NCBI GenBank assembly: GCA_001552935.1
Contig: KQ959676.1
Location: 113,948 to 177,947, forward strand
Direction: 5' to 3'
Origin: Umbribacter vaginalis
Lineage (GTDB): Bacteria; Actinomycetota; Coriobacteriia; Coriobacteriales; Eggerthellaceae
Length of the DNA stretch: 64,000 nucleotides
The position numbers and the translations under genes were made by a program. This document shows positions 25,122-32,495 of the stretch, one piece after another; position 1 is the first letter of the stretch; every line of letters starts with the position of its first letter. The notes beneath the pieces are model-generated. The model was given only the letters and a program-made list of their open reading frames with translations, had not been told where the DNA came from and ran no database searches.

Positions 25122-25411
25122 GATTGCATCCTTCCGTTTTCGATGTCGTCCATCGTCTTAACCAGGTCTAGCTGCGCAGCTTGTGTTAATCTGATTAATG
25201 CTTTTTTTTCGGCTTGATTAAACTCACAGAACTTTCGCGCAAGCGCGCTACTGTCGCGCTCGGACAAGCCGACCAGCAAGTGATGAAACACGATGCCGCT
25301 TAGCACTTCCATGTGCTCGGCTGTAAGCCTCTTGAGCCTACCTTCTCTAAATAAGCGCGTAAGCACTGACCACGTAAGGGCTAGTAAGCCTTGCGATGGT
25401 TTTTCGTTCAT
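25118..25411 (-). CDS. Hypothetical protein, paralogue of its downstream neighbour
   Basis: From the ATG at 25411 (AAGGAG upstream) the product has 97 aa: 'NEKPSQGLLALTWSVLTRLF...LTAEHMEVLSGIVFHHLL', nearly the same as the start of the following gene. It is helical and cytosolic by sequence. Function unknown. Its start overlaps the stop of the small gene before it (ATGA). Confidence 0.75.
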   Translation of the reverse strand: MNEKPSQGLLALTWSVLTRLFREGRLKRLTAEHMEVLSGIVFHHLLVGLSERDSSALARKFCEFNQAEKKALIRLTQAAQLDLVKTMDDIENGRMQS

Positions 25412-25587
25412 GTTTGCTCCTTGTCTCTTATCCATAATGCTCCGCCGCAGAAACCAAGCTTTATTTCCAGTAGCTTTGGCAGGATTAGCACCTCTGCGTC
25501 CGATGCAATCCCGCTTTCGATCTTGTCAATCAGGATGTGAATTGCTCGCTCAAGCTCTTTGCTTAAATCGAAGCTTGTTTCATCCAT
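25408..25587 (-). CDS. 59-aa hypothetical early protein
   Basis: A short frame with GAAAGGAGTAACC before its ATG encodes MDETSFDLSKELERAIHILI and 39 more residues, ending WIRDKEQT. It is mostly helical. Its TGA overlaps the next ATG (ATGA), which together with the ribosome site supports a real gene. It is the second gene of the leftward early operon. Confidence 0.7.
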   Translation of the reverse strand: MDETSFDLSKELERAIHILIDKIESGIASDAEVLILPKLLEIKLGFCGGALWIRDKEQT

Positions 25588-25649
25588 GGTTACTCCTTTC
25601 GTTTAGTGTTTCATTGCTATGCAGTTTTCAAGGTGCGGTGCTAGTTAAA

Positions 25650-25853
25650 CTAGCGTTGTGGTGCAAAAAAAATATTCTCGTAATTTTTGCTTAAAAGCGT
25701 GCATATGCGCTTTGCTTGCGCAATCGTAGCGACGCTTGGGTCTTTTTCAATCTTTACATATGTAGGACGAGAAATACCAAGTTCATCAGCCATAAACTGT
25801 TGAGTATAACCAGCCTGCACGCGGGCTTGTTCTAATGTTTGCGTTACCGTCAT
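25650..25853 (-). CDS. Cro-like XRE regulator
   Basis: The 67-aa product from the ATG at 25853 (perfect AAAGGAGGTAATA site) is a single Cro/C1-type helix-turn-helix: 'LEQARVQAGYTQQFMADELGISRPTYVKIEKDPSVATIAQAKRICTLL'. As first gene of the leftward operon, divergent from the S24 repressor, it occupies the position of Cro. Confidence 0.9.
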   Translation of the reverse strand: MTVTQTLEQARVQAGYTQQFMADELGISRPTYVKIEKDPSVATIAQAKRICTLLSKNYENIFFAPQR

Positions 25854-25887
25854 TATTACCTCCTTTCTTGCTTGTTTCACTATCGCT

Positions 25888-25916
25888 ATGTTAGAATATC
25901 TAGCATTGCTTGTCAA
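25888..25916 (-). promoter_or_regulatory. Leftward early promoter
   Basis: On the minus strand TTGACA (25916-25911) and TAACAT (25893-25888) are 17 bp apart. It drives the Cro-like gene and the early operon. The box overlaps the operator palindrome CTTGT-CAAGT-ACAAG (25909-25923). Confidence 0.85.
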
Positions 25917-25934
25917 GTACAAGTTACATATAAT
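25906..25934 (+). promoter_or_regulatory. Rightward repressor promoter and shared operator
   Basis: TTGCTT (25906-25911) and TATAAT (25929-25934) are 17 bp apart, facing the repressor gene. The inverted repeat CTTGT-CAAGT-ACAAG (25909-25923) lies between the -35 regions of both divergent promoters, the expected site for the repressor or Cro. Confidence 0.78.
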
Positions 25935-25965
25935 GTATAAAAAAGTTTGCAAAGGGGCGTTTAGT

Positions 25966-26619
25966 ATGTCTATTAGGCAAAACATCATCAAGTTGCGTGA
26001 GCAACAAGGCATTACGCAAGAAGAATTGGCAAAAATTGCTGGGGTATCTCGTGGCGCAGTTTCGCAATGGGAAGGTGGCTTTTCCGAGCCTCGCATGGGG
26101 GCTATACAAAAAATTGCCGACCACTTTCATATTTTAAAAAGCAACCTTATTGAAGATAACGGCATGAACGGTACAACTTCCATCCCATCACTTCACAAGC
26201 TCACGCCTGTTGCAAGCACAGCAACGCTTCCCCTGCGCACGCTTGGCAAAGTGCACGCTGGTGTTATGGATGACACAGACACCGCAGACGATACCTATAT
26301 ACAAGTACCTGCGAACGTACTATCTATGTACCCTGACGCTTTCGTCTTGCTCGTTGAGGGCGATTGTATGAGCCACGTAATACCTGCTGGCTCGCACATT
26401 GTAGTTGCGCCGCACAAAGAGCCTGCTAACGGCGCGATTGTGGTTGTGCGCGATGAGGCTTACGAGGCTATCATGCGCAAGTACTATCGTGGCTCAAGCT
26501 CGCTTATGCTTAGCCCTGATAGCTTTAGCGATGAGTACGAGGATATGATTATAACCGCAGATGAGGACGTGAGCTTGATAGGCGTTGTTGTATGGTGGCA
26601 AGCATCGCATGTGTTGTAA
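25966..26619 (+). CDS. Lysogeny repressor, XRE plus S24 domain with Cys at the nucleophile
   Basis: The 217-aa protein joins an N-terminal helix-turn-helix (residues 5-60, 'KLREQQGITQEELAKIAGVSRGAVSQWEGG') to a LexA/CI-type S24 peptidase domain. The cleavage site Ala98-Gly99 (KVHAGVM) and the general-base Lys172 (IMRKYY) are present. The nucleophile segment reads VEGDCMSHVIPAG, with Cys134 where Ser is usual. Self-cleavage after DNA damage may thus be altered or lost, or use a Cys nucleophile. The start at 25966 is backed by AAAGGGG. It is divergent from the Cro-like gene. Confidence 0.92.
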   Translation: MSIRQNIIKLREQQGITQEELAKIAGVSRGAVSQWEGGFSEPRMGAIQKIADHFHILKSNLIEDNGMNGTTSIPSLHKLTPVASTATLPLRTLGKVHAGVMDDTDTADDTYIQVPANVLSMYPDAFVLLVEGDCMSHVIPAGSHIVVAPHKEPANGAIVVVRDEAYEAIMRKYYRGSSSLMLSPDSFSDEYEDMIITADEDVSLIGVVVWWQASHVL

Positions 26620-26675
26620 TTAGCGAAAGAGAAGCGTAAGAAATGGGCTTAAAAGAAAAAAGTAAGGAGATAACG

Positions 26676-27755
26676 ATGGATTTTGAAATGCAAGTAAAAC
26701 AAGTAGCAGACAAGGTACGCACGCTTGCTGATAGCATCGAGACAGAAGAAGCAACTAAAAACGCATTTATCATGCCTTTCATCGGAGATGTACTTGGTTA
26801 TGATGTATTCAACCCTAAAGAGGTAATCCCTGAATTTACGGCTGATGTGGGCTTAAAGAAAAGCGAAAAAGTCGATTATGCACTTGTGCTTGACGATCAA
26901 ATCCAAATCCTGATTGAGTGTAAAAAAGTAGGTGCTCCGCTATCACTTGAAAACGCGAGCCAGTTATATAGGTATTTTGCCTGCACAAAAGCACGTATTG
27001 GCGTGCTTACAAATGGGCAAATCTGGAATTTTTACATGGATATAGATGAAGCAAATAAGATGGACTCAAAGCCATTTCTTGTTTTAGACCTTTTAGATAT
27101 AGACAAAAACTTACTACCTGAACTGCAAAAACTCACAAAGCCATCATTCGATATAAGCTCGATTGCAAGCACAGCCGAAGAGCTTAAATATGTAAGCGCC
27201 ATCAAACGCGCCGTAAGCGATGAATTTAAAATGCCATCAGATGATTTCGTACGCTTGCTTGCGTCACATGTATACGATGGACGCTTAACAAAAAGCGCAA
27301 TGATGAAATTCAATCCATTGGTTGAAAAGGCGTTGAAGCGTTTCCTCAATGACCAGGTAAACGATAGATTAACAACAGCCCTGGGCGCGGATCAAAAACA
27401 AGCCGAAGATGAAGCGCAAGCGCAAACTGATACAGAAGAAGAGGTTGCCGAAGTAAGCGAGATTGTCACCACGACAGAAGAAATAACGGCATATAACATA
27501 ATACAAGCAATTTCCTGTTCAGAAGTATCGCCTGAACGCGTAACATTGCGCGATGCAAAGACGTATTGCGCCATTTTCCTTGATGACAATAACCGCAAGC
27601 CAATCGTGAGGCTGCTGTTTAACCATAAACAAAAATATATAATGCTCTTTAAAAATGCAGAACCACTTGATAAAACTCCTATCGAAGCCTTAAATGAAAT
27701 CTATAAATATGCAGGTCAAATACGCGAAGAAGTGCAATATCTTCTAACTAAATAA
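26676..27755 (+). CDS. HsdR N-terminal-like (type I restriction R) domain protein
   Basis: The 359-aa protein has a PD-(D/E)xK-type domain like the N-terminus of type I restriction R subunits (HSDR_N_2). It runs 'EATKNAFIMPFIGDVLGYDVFNPKEVIPEFTADVG', then KVDYALVLDDQIQILIECKK, with Asp and ECK in the catalytic spacing. No helicase motifs follow. Residues 225-275 are an acidic linker, and the end resembles a small binding domain. Such proteins are common beside phage repressors. Expression in the lysogen suggests defence against other phages, but this is unproven. AAGGAG precedes the ATG at 26676. Confidence 0.8.
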   Translation: MDFEMQVKQVADKVRTLADSIETEEATKNAFIMPFIGDVLGYDVFNPKEVIPEFTADVGLKKSEKVDYALVLDDQIQILIECKKVGAPLSLENASQLYRYFACTKARIGVLTNGQIWNFYMDIDEANKMDSKPFLVLDLLDIDKNLLPELQKLTKPSFDISSIASTAEELKYVSAIKRAVSDEFKMPSDDFVRLLASHVYDGRLTKSAMMKFNPLVEKALKRFLNDQVNDRLTTALGADQKQAEDEAQAQTDTEEEVAEVSEIVTTTEEITAYNIIQAISCSEVSPERVTLRDAKTYCAIFLDDNNRKPIVRLLFNHKQKYIMLFKNAEPLDKTPIEALNEIYKYAGQIREEVQYLLTK

Positions 27756-27793
27756 CCAGGTGTGGAGGAATTGTGTGCGTCATTCTTTAGTAC

Positions 27794-27821
27794 TTGTATA
27801 GGTCACTAGATGTGACATAAT
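27794..27821 (+). promoter_or_regulatory. Promoter with palindromic operator before the small lysogeny genes
   Basis: TTGTAT (27794-27799) and CATAAT (27816-27821) are 16 bp apart. The inverted repeat GTCAC-TAGAT-GTGAC (27802-27816) fills the spacer, so a bound protein would block polymerase. The half-site GGTCAC also occurs in the repeats near both att sites. Confidence 0.65.
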
Positions 27822-27865
27822 GTACATGTAAGGAAGCAAAGGGCTTCACGTTAAAGGAGAAAAAA

Positions 27866-28153
27866 ATGAACACAGTAGAAAAATTACAAGCAGCAAAAAC
27901 CGCACAAGAACTCCTCGAAGTAGTCGATGAGCTTGGATACCAAGGATGCGAGGACGGGCTGTACATCCCCTGCATCGATTGCACAGTGCACGTAAGCAAC
28001 GCCAACATCGCTGAATACTTAGGGCTTGACACTGACGACGCAGAGGAGATTTGCGAAGCCTACGAGAAGCACGAGGAAGAAGTGGACGCACACTTCCTCT
28101 TTGAGCACAAGGACGACATTGTTGAGGCGGCAAAGGCAAGCGATGAGGCTTAA
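27866..28153 (+). CDS. Small acidic phage protein
   Basis: The 95-aa protein is very acidic, far richer in Asp/Glu than in Lys/Arg, with 'TDDAEEICEAYEKHEEEVDAHFLFEHKDD' near the end. It carries three Cys in 'GCEDGLYIPCIDC'. No family is recognised. Small acidic proteins in this position can be DNA mimics or protein inhibitors, which is speculation here. AAAGGAG precedes the ATG. Confidence 0.7.
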   Translation: MNTVEKLQAAKTAQELLEVVDELGYQGCEDGLYIPCIDCTVHVSNANIAEYLGLDTDDAEEICEAYEKHEEEVDAHFLFEHKDDIVEAAKASDEA

Positions 28154-28187
28154 TGCCTCATCAGCCCATAAAGAGGAGTGAATTGCA

Positions 28188-28769
28188 ATGAAGTGGCTTA
28201 TCACAATCGACGACTACAGCGACTATGCAAAAGACGGATGGGAGTTCCCAAAGCACTATACCGAATGGGATCAAAAGCTTACCGGAACTCTTGATGATGC
28301 AATCGAGCGAGCGACAGAAATATTGGGCTGGGATGAACATAAAATCGCTTGCATATCCGTCTACAATCCTGAATGGCAAGAATATGAGGATATCTCGTCA
28401 GTGAGCAACGTGCCTGAATACATCGAGAAGCGTACTCCTAATTGCCGCAAAGAAGAATATGCACAATATGCACGTGAGTATGAAAGCATAAACGAATTTT
28501 TGAAGGCTGACCTTGATGAATGGGATTGCTACTTTGAAGTGTATCCAGACGGCGATGAAACGTACATGGAGCTTGCTGGTGAGCATTACCACGTGTGCAA
28601 GGGCGACTTCGAGAAGCTTAACGAGAAGGAGCAAGCGAAGCTGTTCAAAGCCGTGAAAGAAGAAGTTCGCACGCGCACCATCGGCGATGACGAGATGCAT
28701 CGCGTTGAAAAAGTAATAAATTTTGATCCAGCGAAGTATGAATACGACGATGAAGAGGATGAGAACTAA
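28188..28769 (+). CDS. Acidic hypothetical protein
   Basis: The 193-aa protein is acidic, with aromatic-rich segments ('DDYSDYAKDGWEFPKHYTEWDQ', 'DEWDCYFEVYPDGDETYMELAGEHYH') and an Asp/Glu tail. No family is recognised. It follows the 95-aa acidic gene by 34 bp and overlaps the next start by one base (TAATG), so the three form one unit. GAGGAGTG precedes the ATG. Confidence 0.72.
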   Translation: MKWLITIDDYSDYAKDGWEFPKHYTEWDQKLTGTLDDAIERATEILGWDEHKIACISVYNPEWQEYEDISSVSNVPEYIEKRTPNCRKEEYAQYAREYESINEFLKADLDEWDCYFEVYPDGDETYMELAGEHYHVCKGDFEKLNEKEQAKLFKAVKEEVRTRTIGDDEMHRVEKVINFDPAKYEYDDEEDEN

Positions 28770-29209
28770 TGCGCACTAAACTTGAATTTTGCGCCTTTCG
28801 TCACGAGCTCGGATTGACAATTGAGGAGCTCGCAAGCAGGCTAGGCGTAACAGGACGCACCGTAATGCGCTGGGAGAACACAGACGATGAGGAGCACTAC
28901 AAGCCCACAAACGCCGCATGGGCGATGATTGACGAGCTCAAACGCTTGCAAGAGCTATCATGCGCTGAGGCTATCAATCGCGTGCATCAAATTGAGCACG
29001 AGCTTGGCAAGAAGCCCACAAGCGTACAGATTAGCTACTTCACATCACAAGCAGACTACGAGGAGCACCACCGCCCGAAAGATGGCGGCACATGGCGCAC
29101 AGCGAACGCGAATGCGCGATTAACAGCACAGGTCTTGCGTGCACAAGGGTACAGCGTGAAGTACGTTGCCGCAGTTGATGGCGCTGTTTATAAGTACCTG
29201 CATGAATAA
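28769..29209 (+). CDS. Helix-turn-helix protein upstream of integrase
   Basis: The 146-aa protein starts with an XRE-like helix-turn-helix ('FRHELGLTIEELASRLGVTGRTVMRWEN', about 10-38), as in DUF1870/YdiL-type proteins. The second half ('PTSVQISYFTSQADYEEHHRPKDGGTWRTANANARLTAQVLRAQGYSVKYV') has no clear match. It may regulate its own cassette through the GTCAC palindrome at 27802-27816 or assist the integrase. Confidence 0.75.
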   Translation: MRTKLEFCAFRHELGLTIEELASRLGVTGRTVMRWENTDDEEHYKPTNAAWAMIDELKRLQELSCAEAINRVHQIEHELGKKPTSVQISYFTSQADYEEHHRPKDGGTWRTANANARLTAQVLRAQGYSVKYVAAVDGAVYKYLHE

Positions 29210-29238
29210 AAAAGCGGGGAGCACGTATGCTTCCCCGC
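29208..29238 (-). terminator. Leftward terminator before the HTH gene end
   Basis: GCGGGGA (29214-29220) pairs with TCCCCGC (29232-29238). On the minus strand the hairpin is followed by six T residues, so it stops leftward transcription, for instance reading in from the host side. There is no T-run for rightward transcripts. Confidence 0.65.
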
Positions 29239-29263
29239 CTAGTCCGTATTGAAAGTATAGCAC

Positions 29264-30340
29264 ATGAGTGTATCAAAAACAAGAAGTGGCACGTGGCGCG
29301 TGCGCATCGATGTCGGCAACAAGCTTGACGGTACGCGCTCAACTGCCTCGAAAAACTTCAAGACAAAGCGCGAGGCTATCGCGTACGAAGCATTGATGCG
29401 CGAAAAGGTGCGCTCTGACGTGGTAATACGCGACAAAGTGCGCCTAGACGATTATGTGCTTGATTGGTATTTACCCGATATTGCTCCTCGTGTACGGCAT
29501 AGCACGCTTGTAGCCTATAAGGCTGACCTGCGCAAACGCATACTACCTATGCTTGCAGGGTACTATATCAGTGACATAACAAACTCCGATATTCAACGCA
29601 TGATAGATGCATGCTCAACGCCTAAGCTTGCAAGGCGTGCGCGTGAAGTGCTGCGCCAAGTGCTTAACCACGCGAAAGCACACGACTTCGTGCACGAAAA
29701 TGCCGCCTGTGGTACGTTTAAGATACCGCCGCCAAACGTATACCCAGATGAGCACAACGGCACATGGCTCACGTCGTTTGAGGCGATTGATGCCTACCTC
29801 GACAAATTGCAAGGCTCGGCGTTCTATCTACCTGCGCTTATCGGTTTATCGCTCGGACTTCGTAAAGGCGAGATTTTCGCGCTAAATTGGGAGGACGTAG
29901 ACTTTTCACGCCGTCTTGTGCATGTGCGACACACTTATGTGCTCGAAGATAGCGGCTACAAGCTTATGCCGCCAAAGACGCGAGAAAGCGTAAGGAGCAT
30001 ACCTATCCGCGAAAGGCTATATATAGAGCTTAAAGAGCTAAAGGCGGCGCAGAACGCAAAATACAAGCGCGTTAAAGGCGCGATTGTCGTCAATAGGTAT
30101 GGCAATAGACGTAGTCCTGAGAAAGCCGCTAAAACGTGGCACCGTTATGCCGCTTCTCACAGCATCGAGTATGTAAGCTACTTAAACATGCGCCATAGCT
30201 TTGCAACGTCGTGTTTGAACGCTGGCATTGATGTTACTAAGGTAAGCAAATTGCTCGGGCATACCAACATTACGACCACGGTTAAGCGTTATGTTCGTTT
30301 CAAGCCTGACGATTTAGTGCAAGATTTCCGCAGGCTATAA
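29264..30340 (+). CDS. int: Tyrosine-type phage integrase
   Basis: The 358-aa protein is a tyrosine recombinase with an N-terminal arm-binding part (1-60), a core-binding domain (about 60-155) and a catalytic domain. Active-site residues are Arg200 (GLRKGE), Lys238 (PPKTR), Arg310 (NMRHS), His333 (LLGHTN) and Tyr343 (KRYVRF). In the HxxR box the His position is Leu307, an unusual change. It is encoded next to attR and points at it. It would catalyse integration into the tRNA-Ala gene. The ribosome site is weak (GAAAG). Confidence 0.95.
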   Translation: MSVSKTRSGTWRVRIDVGNKLDGTRSTASKNFKTKREAIAYEALMREKVRSDVVIRDKVRLDDYVLDWYLPDIAPRVRHSTLVAYKADLRKRILPMLAGYYISDITNSDIQRMIDACSTPKLARRAREVLRQVLNHAKAHDFVHENAACGTFKIPPPNVYPDEHNGTWLTSFEAIDAYLDKLQGSAFYLPALIGLSLGLRKGEIFALNWEDVDFSRRLVHVRHTYVLEDSGYKLMPPKTRESVRSIPIRERLYIELKELKAAQNAKYKRVKGAIVVNRYGNRRSPEKAAKTWHRYAASHSIEYVSYLNMRHSFATSCLNAGIDVTKVSKLLGHTNITTTVKRYVRFKPDDLVQDFRRL

Positions 30341-30358
30341 TGCGGTTTTTCGCGTGAT

Positions 30359-30384
30359 TTCGCGGTCACATTTCGGTCACATGA
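30359..30384. repeat. Arm-type repeat near attR
   Basis: This 26-bp copy is identical to 200-225 and in the same orientation, with two CGGTCACAT half-sites. It lies between the integrase stop and the attR core. In the circular phage the two copies would flank the att core, as arm sites do. Confidence 0.6.
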
Positions 30385-30530
30385 TTTTTTTATCATAGAA
30401 AGACACAAAACGGTCACCCCAGTTGACAACGGAAAAACGCAATTAGTAACATTTAGCGCAATGCAGGAAATAAAGCTTATTGATTGCGCACTGTTTGCGC
30501 AGGTCAGAATATGTAAATGGAGTAGTTAAG

Positions 30531-30562
30531 AATGGTGGAGCCTAGGGGGATCGAACCCCTGA
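30531..30562. repeat. attR (prophage right attachment site)
   Basis: The repeat matches attL (25 identical bases, one mismatch, six more matches). It overlaps the 3' end of the tRNA-Ala gene, so the phage restores the tRNA after insertion. Confidence 0.9.
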
Positions 30563-30608
30563 CCTCATGGCTGCCAGCCATGCGCTCTCCCAGCTGAGCT
30601 AAGGCCCC
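30533..30608 (-). tRNA. tRNA-Ala (anticodon GGC)
   Basis: The 76-nt gene folds as a full cloverleaf: acceptor GGGGCCT/AGGCTCC with the G3:U70 pair that identifies tRNA-Ala, D arm GCTC/GAGC, anticodon loop CTGGCAG (GGC), T arm AGGGG-TTCGATC-CCCCT, and encoded CCA. Its 3' 24 bp belong to the phage att core. Confidence 0.97.
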
Positions 30609-30627
30609 ACAAAATAAGGTAAGTGCA

Positions 30628-30655
30628 ACTATAACAGAAAATCAAACAAGGTCAA
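30628..30655 (-). promoter_or_regulatory. tRNA-Ala promoter
   Basis: On the minus strand TTGACC (30655-30650) and TATAGT (30633-30628) are 16 bp apart and lie about 20 bp upstream of the tRNA 5' end. Confidence 0.8.
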
Positions 30656-30820
30656 GTACGAAGCGCAAGAAAGCAAGGCAATTACGCACACGTAGAAACT
30701 TCTGTATTTATGCCACCATGTTGCAGAAGTGGTCGCAGCAAGTAACGTACTTACGCATACGTCTACTCATCTGCTTTTCTCTAAAGAGGCAGTGTTGTTA
30801 ACAGTGCCACCTCAAAGCCT

Positions 30821-31339
30821 TTACGCACACGTACTGGTGTCTGGTGCGAGCAAAAGTGCTACAGCGGTTGCAGAAATTCCCTCTTCACGCCCCTCAAAAC
30901 CAAGATGCTCAGTAGTAGTTGCTTTGATTCCTACACAGCTTGTTGTAATGCCCATTGCCTTCGCAACATTCTCACGCATTGCTTCCCGATAAGGAGACAT
31001 ACGCGGGCGTTGCGCAACGATAACCGAGTCAATATCAAGAATCTGAAAGCCAGCCTGCACAATGCGCTTAGTGACCTGCGCAAGCAGCGACAGCGAGCAC
31101 ACATCGCGAAACTGCTCAGACGTATCGGGAAAGAGCGCCCCAATATCTCCCATACGAGCAGCTCCTAACAACGCATCCATAATAGCGTGCGTAAGTACAT
31201 CGGCATCTGAATATCCAAGCAAACCGTACTCATACGGAATAGCAACGCCACCAATAATAAGCTTGCGCTCGGGTGCAAATTGATGCACGTCATAGCCTTG
31301 TCCAATACGCAAACGAGAAAACGAGTTGGCACTACTCAT
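30821..31339 (-). CDS. ispF: 2-C-methyl-D-erythritol 2,4-cyclodiphosphate synthase
   Basis: The 172-aa enzyme forms the cyclic diphosphate in the MEP isoprenoid pathway. The signature 'GYDVHQFAPERKLIIGG' holds the metal ligands Asp and His, 'LLGYSDADVLTHAIMDALLGAA' the other His and Asp, and 'IKATTTEHLGFEGREEGISA' closes the active site. It overlaps ispD by 8 bp, as expected for consecutive pathway genes. Confidence 0.97.
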   Translation of the reverse strand: MSSANSFSRLRIGQGYDVHQFAPERKLIIGGVAIPYEYGLLGYSDADVLTHAIMDALLGAARMGDIGALFPDTSEQFRDVCSLSLLAQVTKRIVQAGFQILDIDSVIVAQRPRMSPYREAMRENVAKAMGITTSCVGIKATTTEHLGFEGREEGISATAVALLLAPDTSTCA

Positions 31340-32405
31340 GATGATGCTCCCCCGCTATTTTGGGGCTCTCACCTACGTTATTGCTGGTTGCGGAGCTGTT
31401 GGTGGTGGCGTGGGATGTGGCGATTGCGGAGCTGGTACTGGTTACGGCGTTACCACGTTCCTCAGCGCTGCCACGTTCCTCAGCACTATCACATGCCGCA
31501 TCACTGCCACGTTTCGCGGCGTTATTACTGGTCACGGCACTGCCACCTTCCGCAGTGCTATCGCACTGCTTCGCAGAATCACACGTTGAGCGAAGCATAG
31601 TCGACATCGCGGCACATAACAGCTGGTAATCTTCAGGAACAGTAAGTTTAATGTTGTCGCGAGAACCTTCGACAACTAATATACGACCACCTAAACGCTC
31701 AATAAGCGAAGCATCATCGGTTCCAATAAAGCCTTCAGCAAGCGCTGCACAATGCGCGCGCCTATAGACACCCGTGCGAAAAACCTGAGGTGTTTGTGCA
31801 TTCCAAATAACACTTCTATCAGGTGTTCCAACAATAAATCCGCGCTCAACAATTTTAAGTGTATCAATAGCTGGATACGCTACCACTGCACCGTCAACAT
31901 CAATATTGCCCTTAACGGTAGAAATCGTATGCGCAATAGTGCTGGGCATAATAAGCGGACGCGCGCCATCGTGCAACACAACAAATTCAAAGTCGTCATC
32001 GACATACTCAAGGCCCGAAAATGCGCTTTCTTGACGCGTTTCACCTGCTGGCGCAAATACAATAGGCGTTACAAACGAATACGGATCAATAGCGCGTTTT
32101 TTATATTCAGCTTGACGATGTTCAGGACACACAATAATGATTTTTCCAACGTCTCCAACAGCGTCAAACGATTCACACGCCCACGTTAAAACAGGCTTTC
32201 CACCGAGCTGAACCAGCTGCTTACCACCTGCTGCACGAAAACGCTCGCCAACACCTCCTGCAAGCACAATTGCCGCCGTCTGTGGATGCGCTGATAAGCT
32301 TCCCTGCACAACGCGCGCAGATGAATCAGGCTTATATCCTTGAATAAATGATACTGATTCTTGCATGTCATTAAGCAAGCGTGCAATATCAGACGATTCA
32401 AACAT
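31332..32405 (-). CDS. ispD: 2-C-methyl-D-erythritol 4-phosphate cytidylyltransferase with extra tail
   Basis: The start at 32405 is chosen for AAAAGGAG upstream (357 aa). The enzyme joins CTP to MEP. The nucleotide motif 'AIVLAGGVGERFRAAGGKQLVQLGGKPVL', 'VVLHDGARPL' and 'AQTPQVFRTGVYRRAH' are canonical. The family usually has about 230 residues. Here about 25 residues precede the core, and about 85 Ser/Ala/Thr-rich residues follow ('CDSAEERGSAEERGNAVTSTSS' type repeats). The tail is unrelated to catalysis and looks like simple-sequence expansion. ClpC is encoded just upstream. Confidence 0.95.
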   Translation of the reverse strand: MFESSDIARLLNDMQESVSFIQGYKPDSSARVVQGSLSAHPQTAAIVLAGGVGERFRAAGGKQLVQLGGKPVLTWACESFDAVGDVGKIIIVCPEHRQAEYKKRAIDPYSFVTPIVFAPAGETRQESAFSGLEYVDDDFEFVVLHDGARPLIMPSTIAHTISTVKGNIDVDGAVVAYPAIDTLKIVERGFIVGTPDRSVIWNAQTPQVFRTGVYRRAHCAALAEGFIGTDDASLIERLGGRILVVEGSRDNIKLTVPEDYQLLCAAMSTMLRSTCDSAKQCDSTAEGGSAVTSNNAAKRGSDAACDSAEERGSAEERGNAVTSTSSAIATSHATTNSSATSNNVGESPKIAGEHHHE

Positions 32406-32495
32406 ACCGCAACTCCTTTTATCTACATGCAATGTGCTCTTATGCAGTGCATTCATGGCGCTTGCGTGTGCGTACAGGCACACGCACTATTACGC

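Larger units (their letters stand above)
106..30562. mobile_element. Complete temperate siphophage (prophage) in tRNA-Ala
   Basis: The element is bounded by a 32-bp repeat with one mismatch (106-137 and 30531-30562). The right copy is the 3' end of a tRNA-Ala gene, and the integrase gene ends about 190 bp from it. All modules of a tailed phage are present: integrase, repressor/Cro, recombination, replication, terminase, portal, capsid, tail, holin and lysin. The lytic genes run leftwards and the lysogeny genes rightwards. Tail genes (tape measure, Dit, BppU) indicate a long non-contractile tail. No obvious decay is seen: the apparently broken tape-measure gene is explained by an intron, and the tail chaperone pair by a frameshift site. 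Inducibility cannot be judged from sequence. Confidence 0.95.

Noticed and set aside
30729-31168. Plus-strand frames opposite ispF
   Set aside because: They overlap a well-conserved essential gene on the other strand and lack initiation signals.
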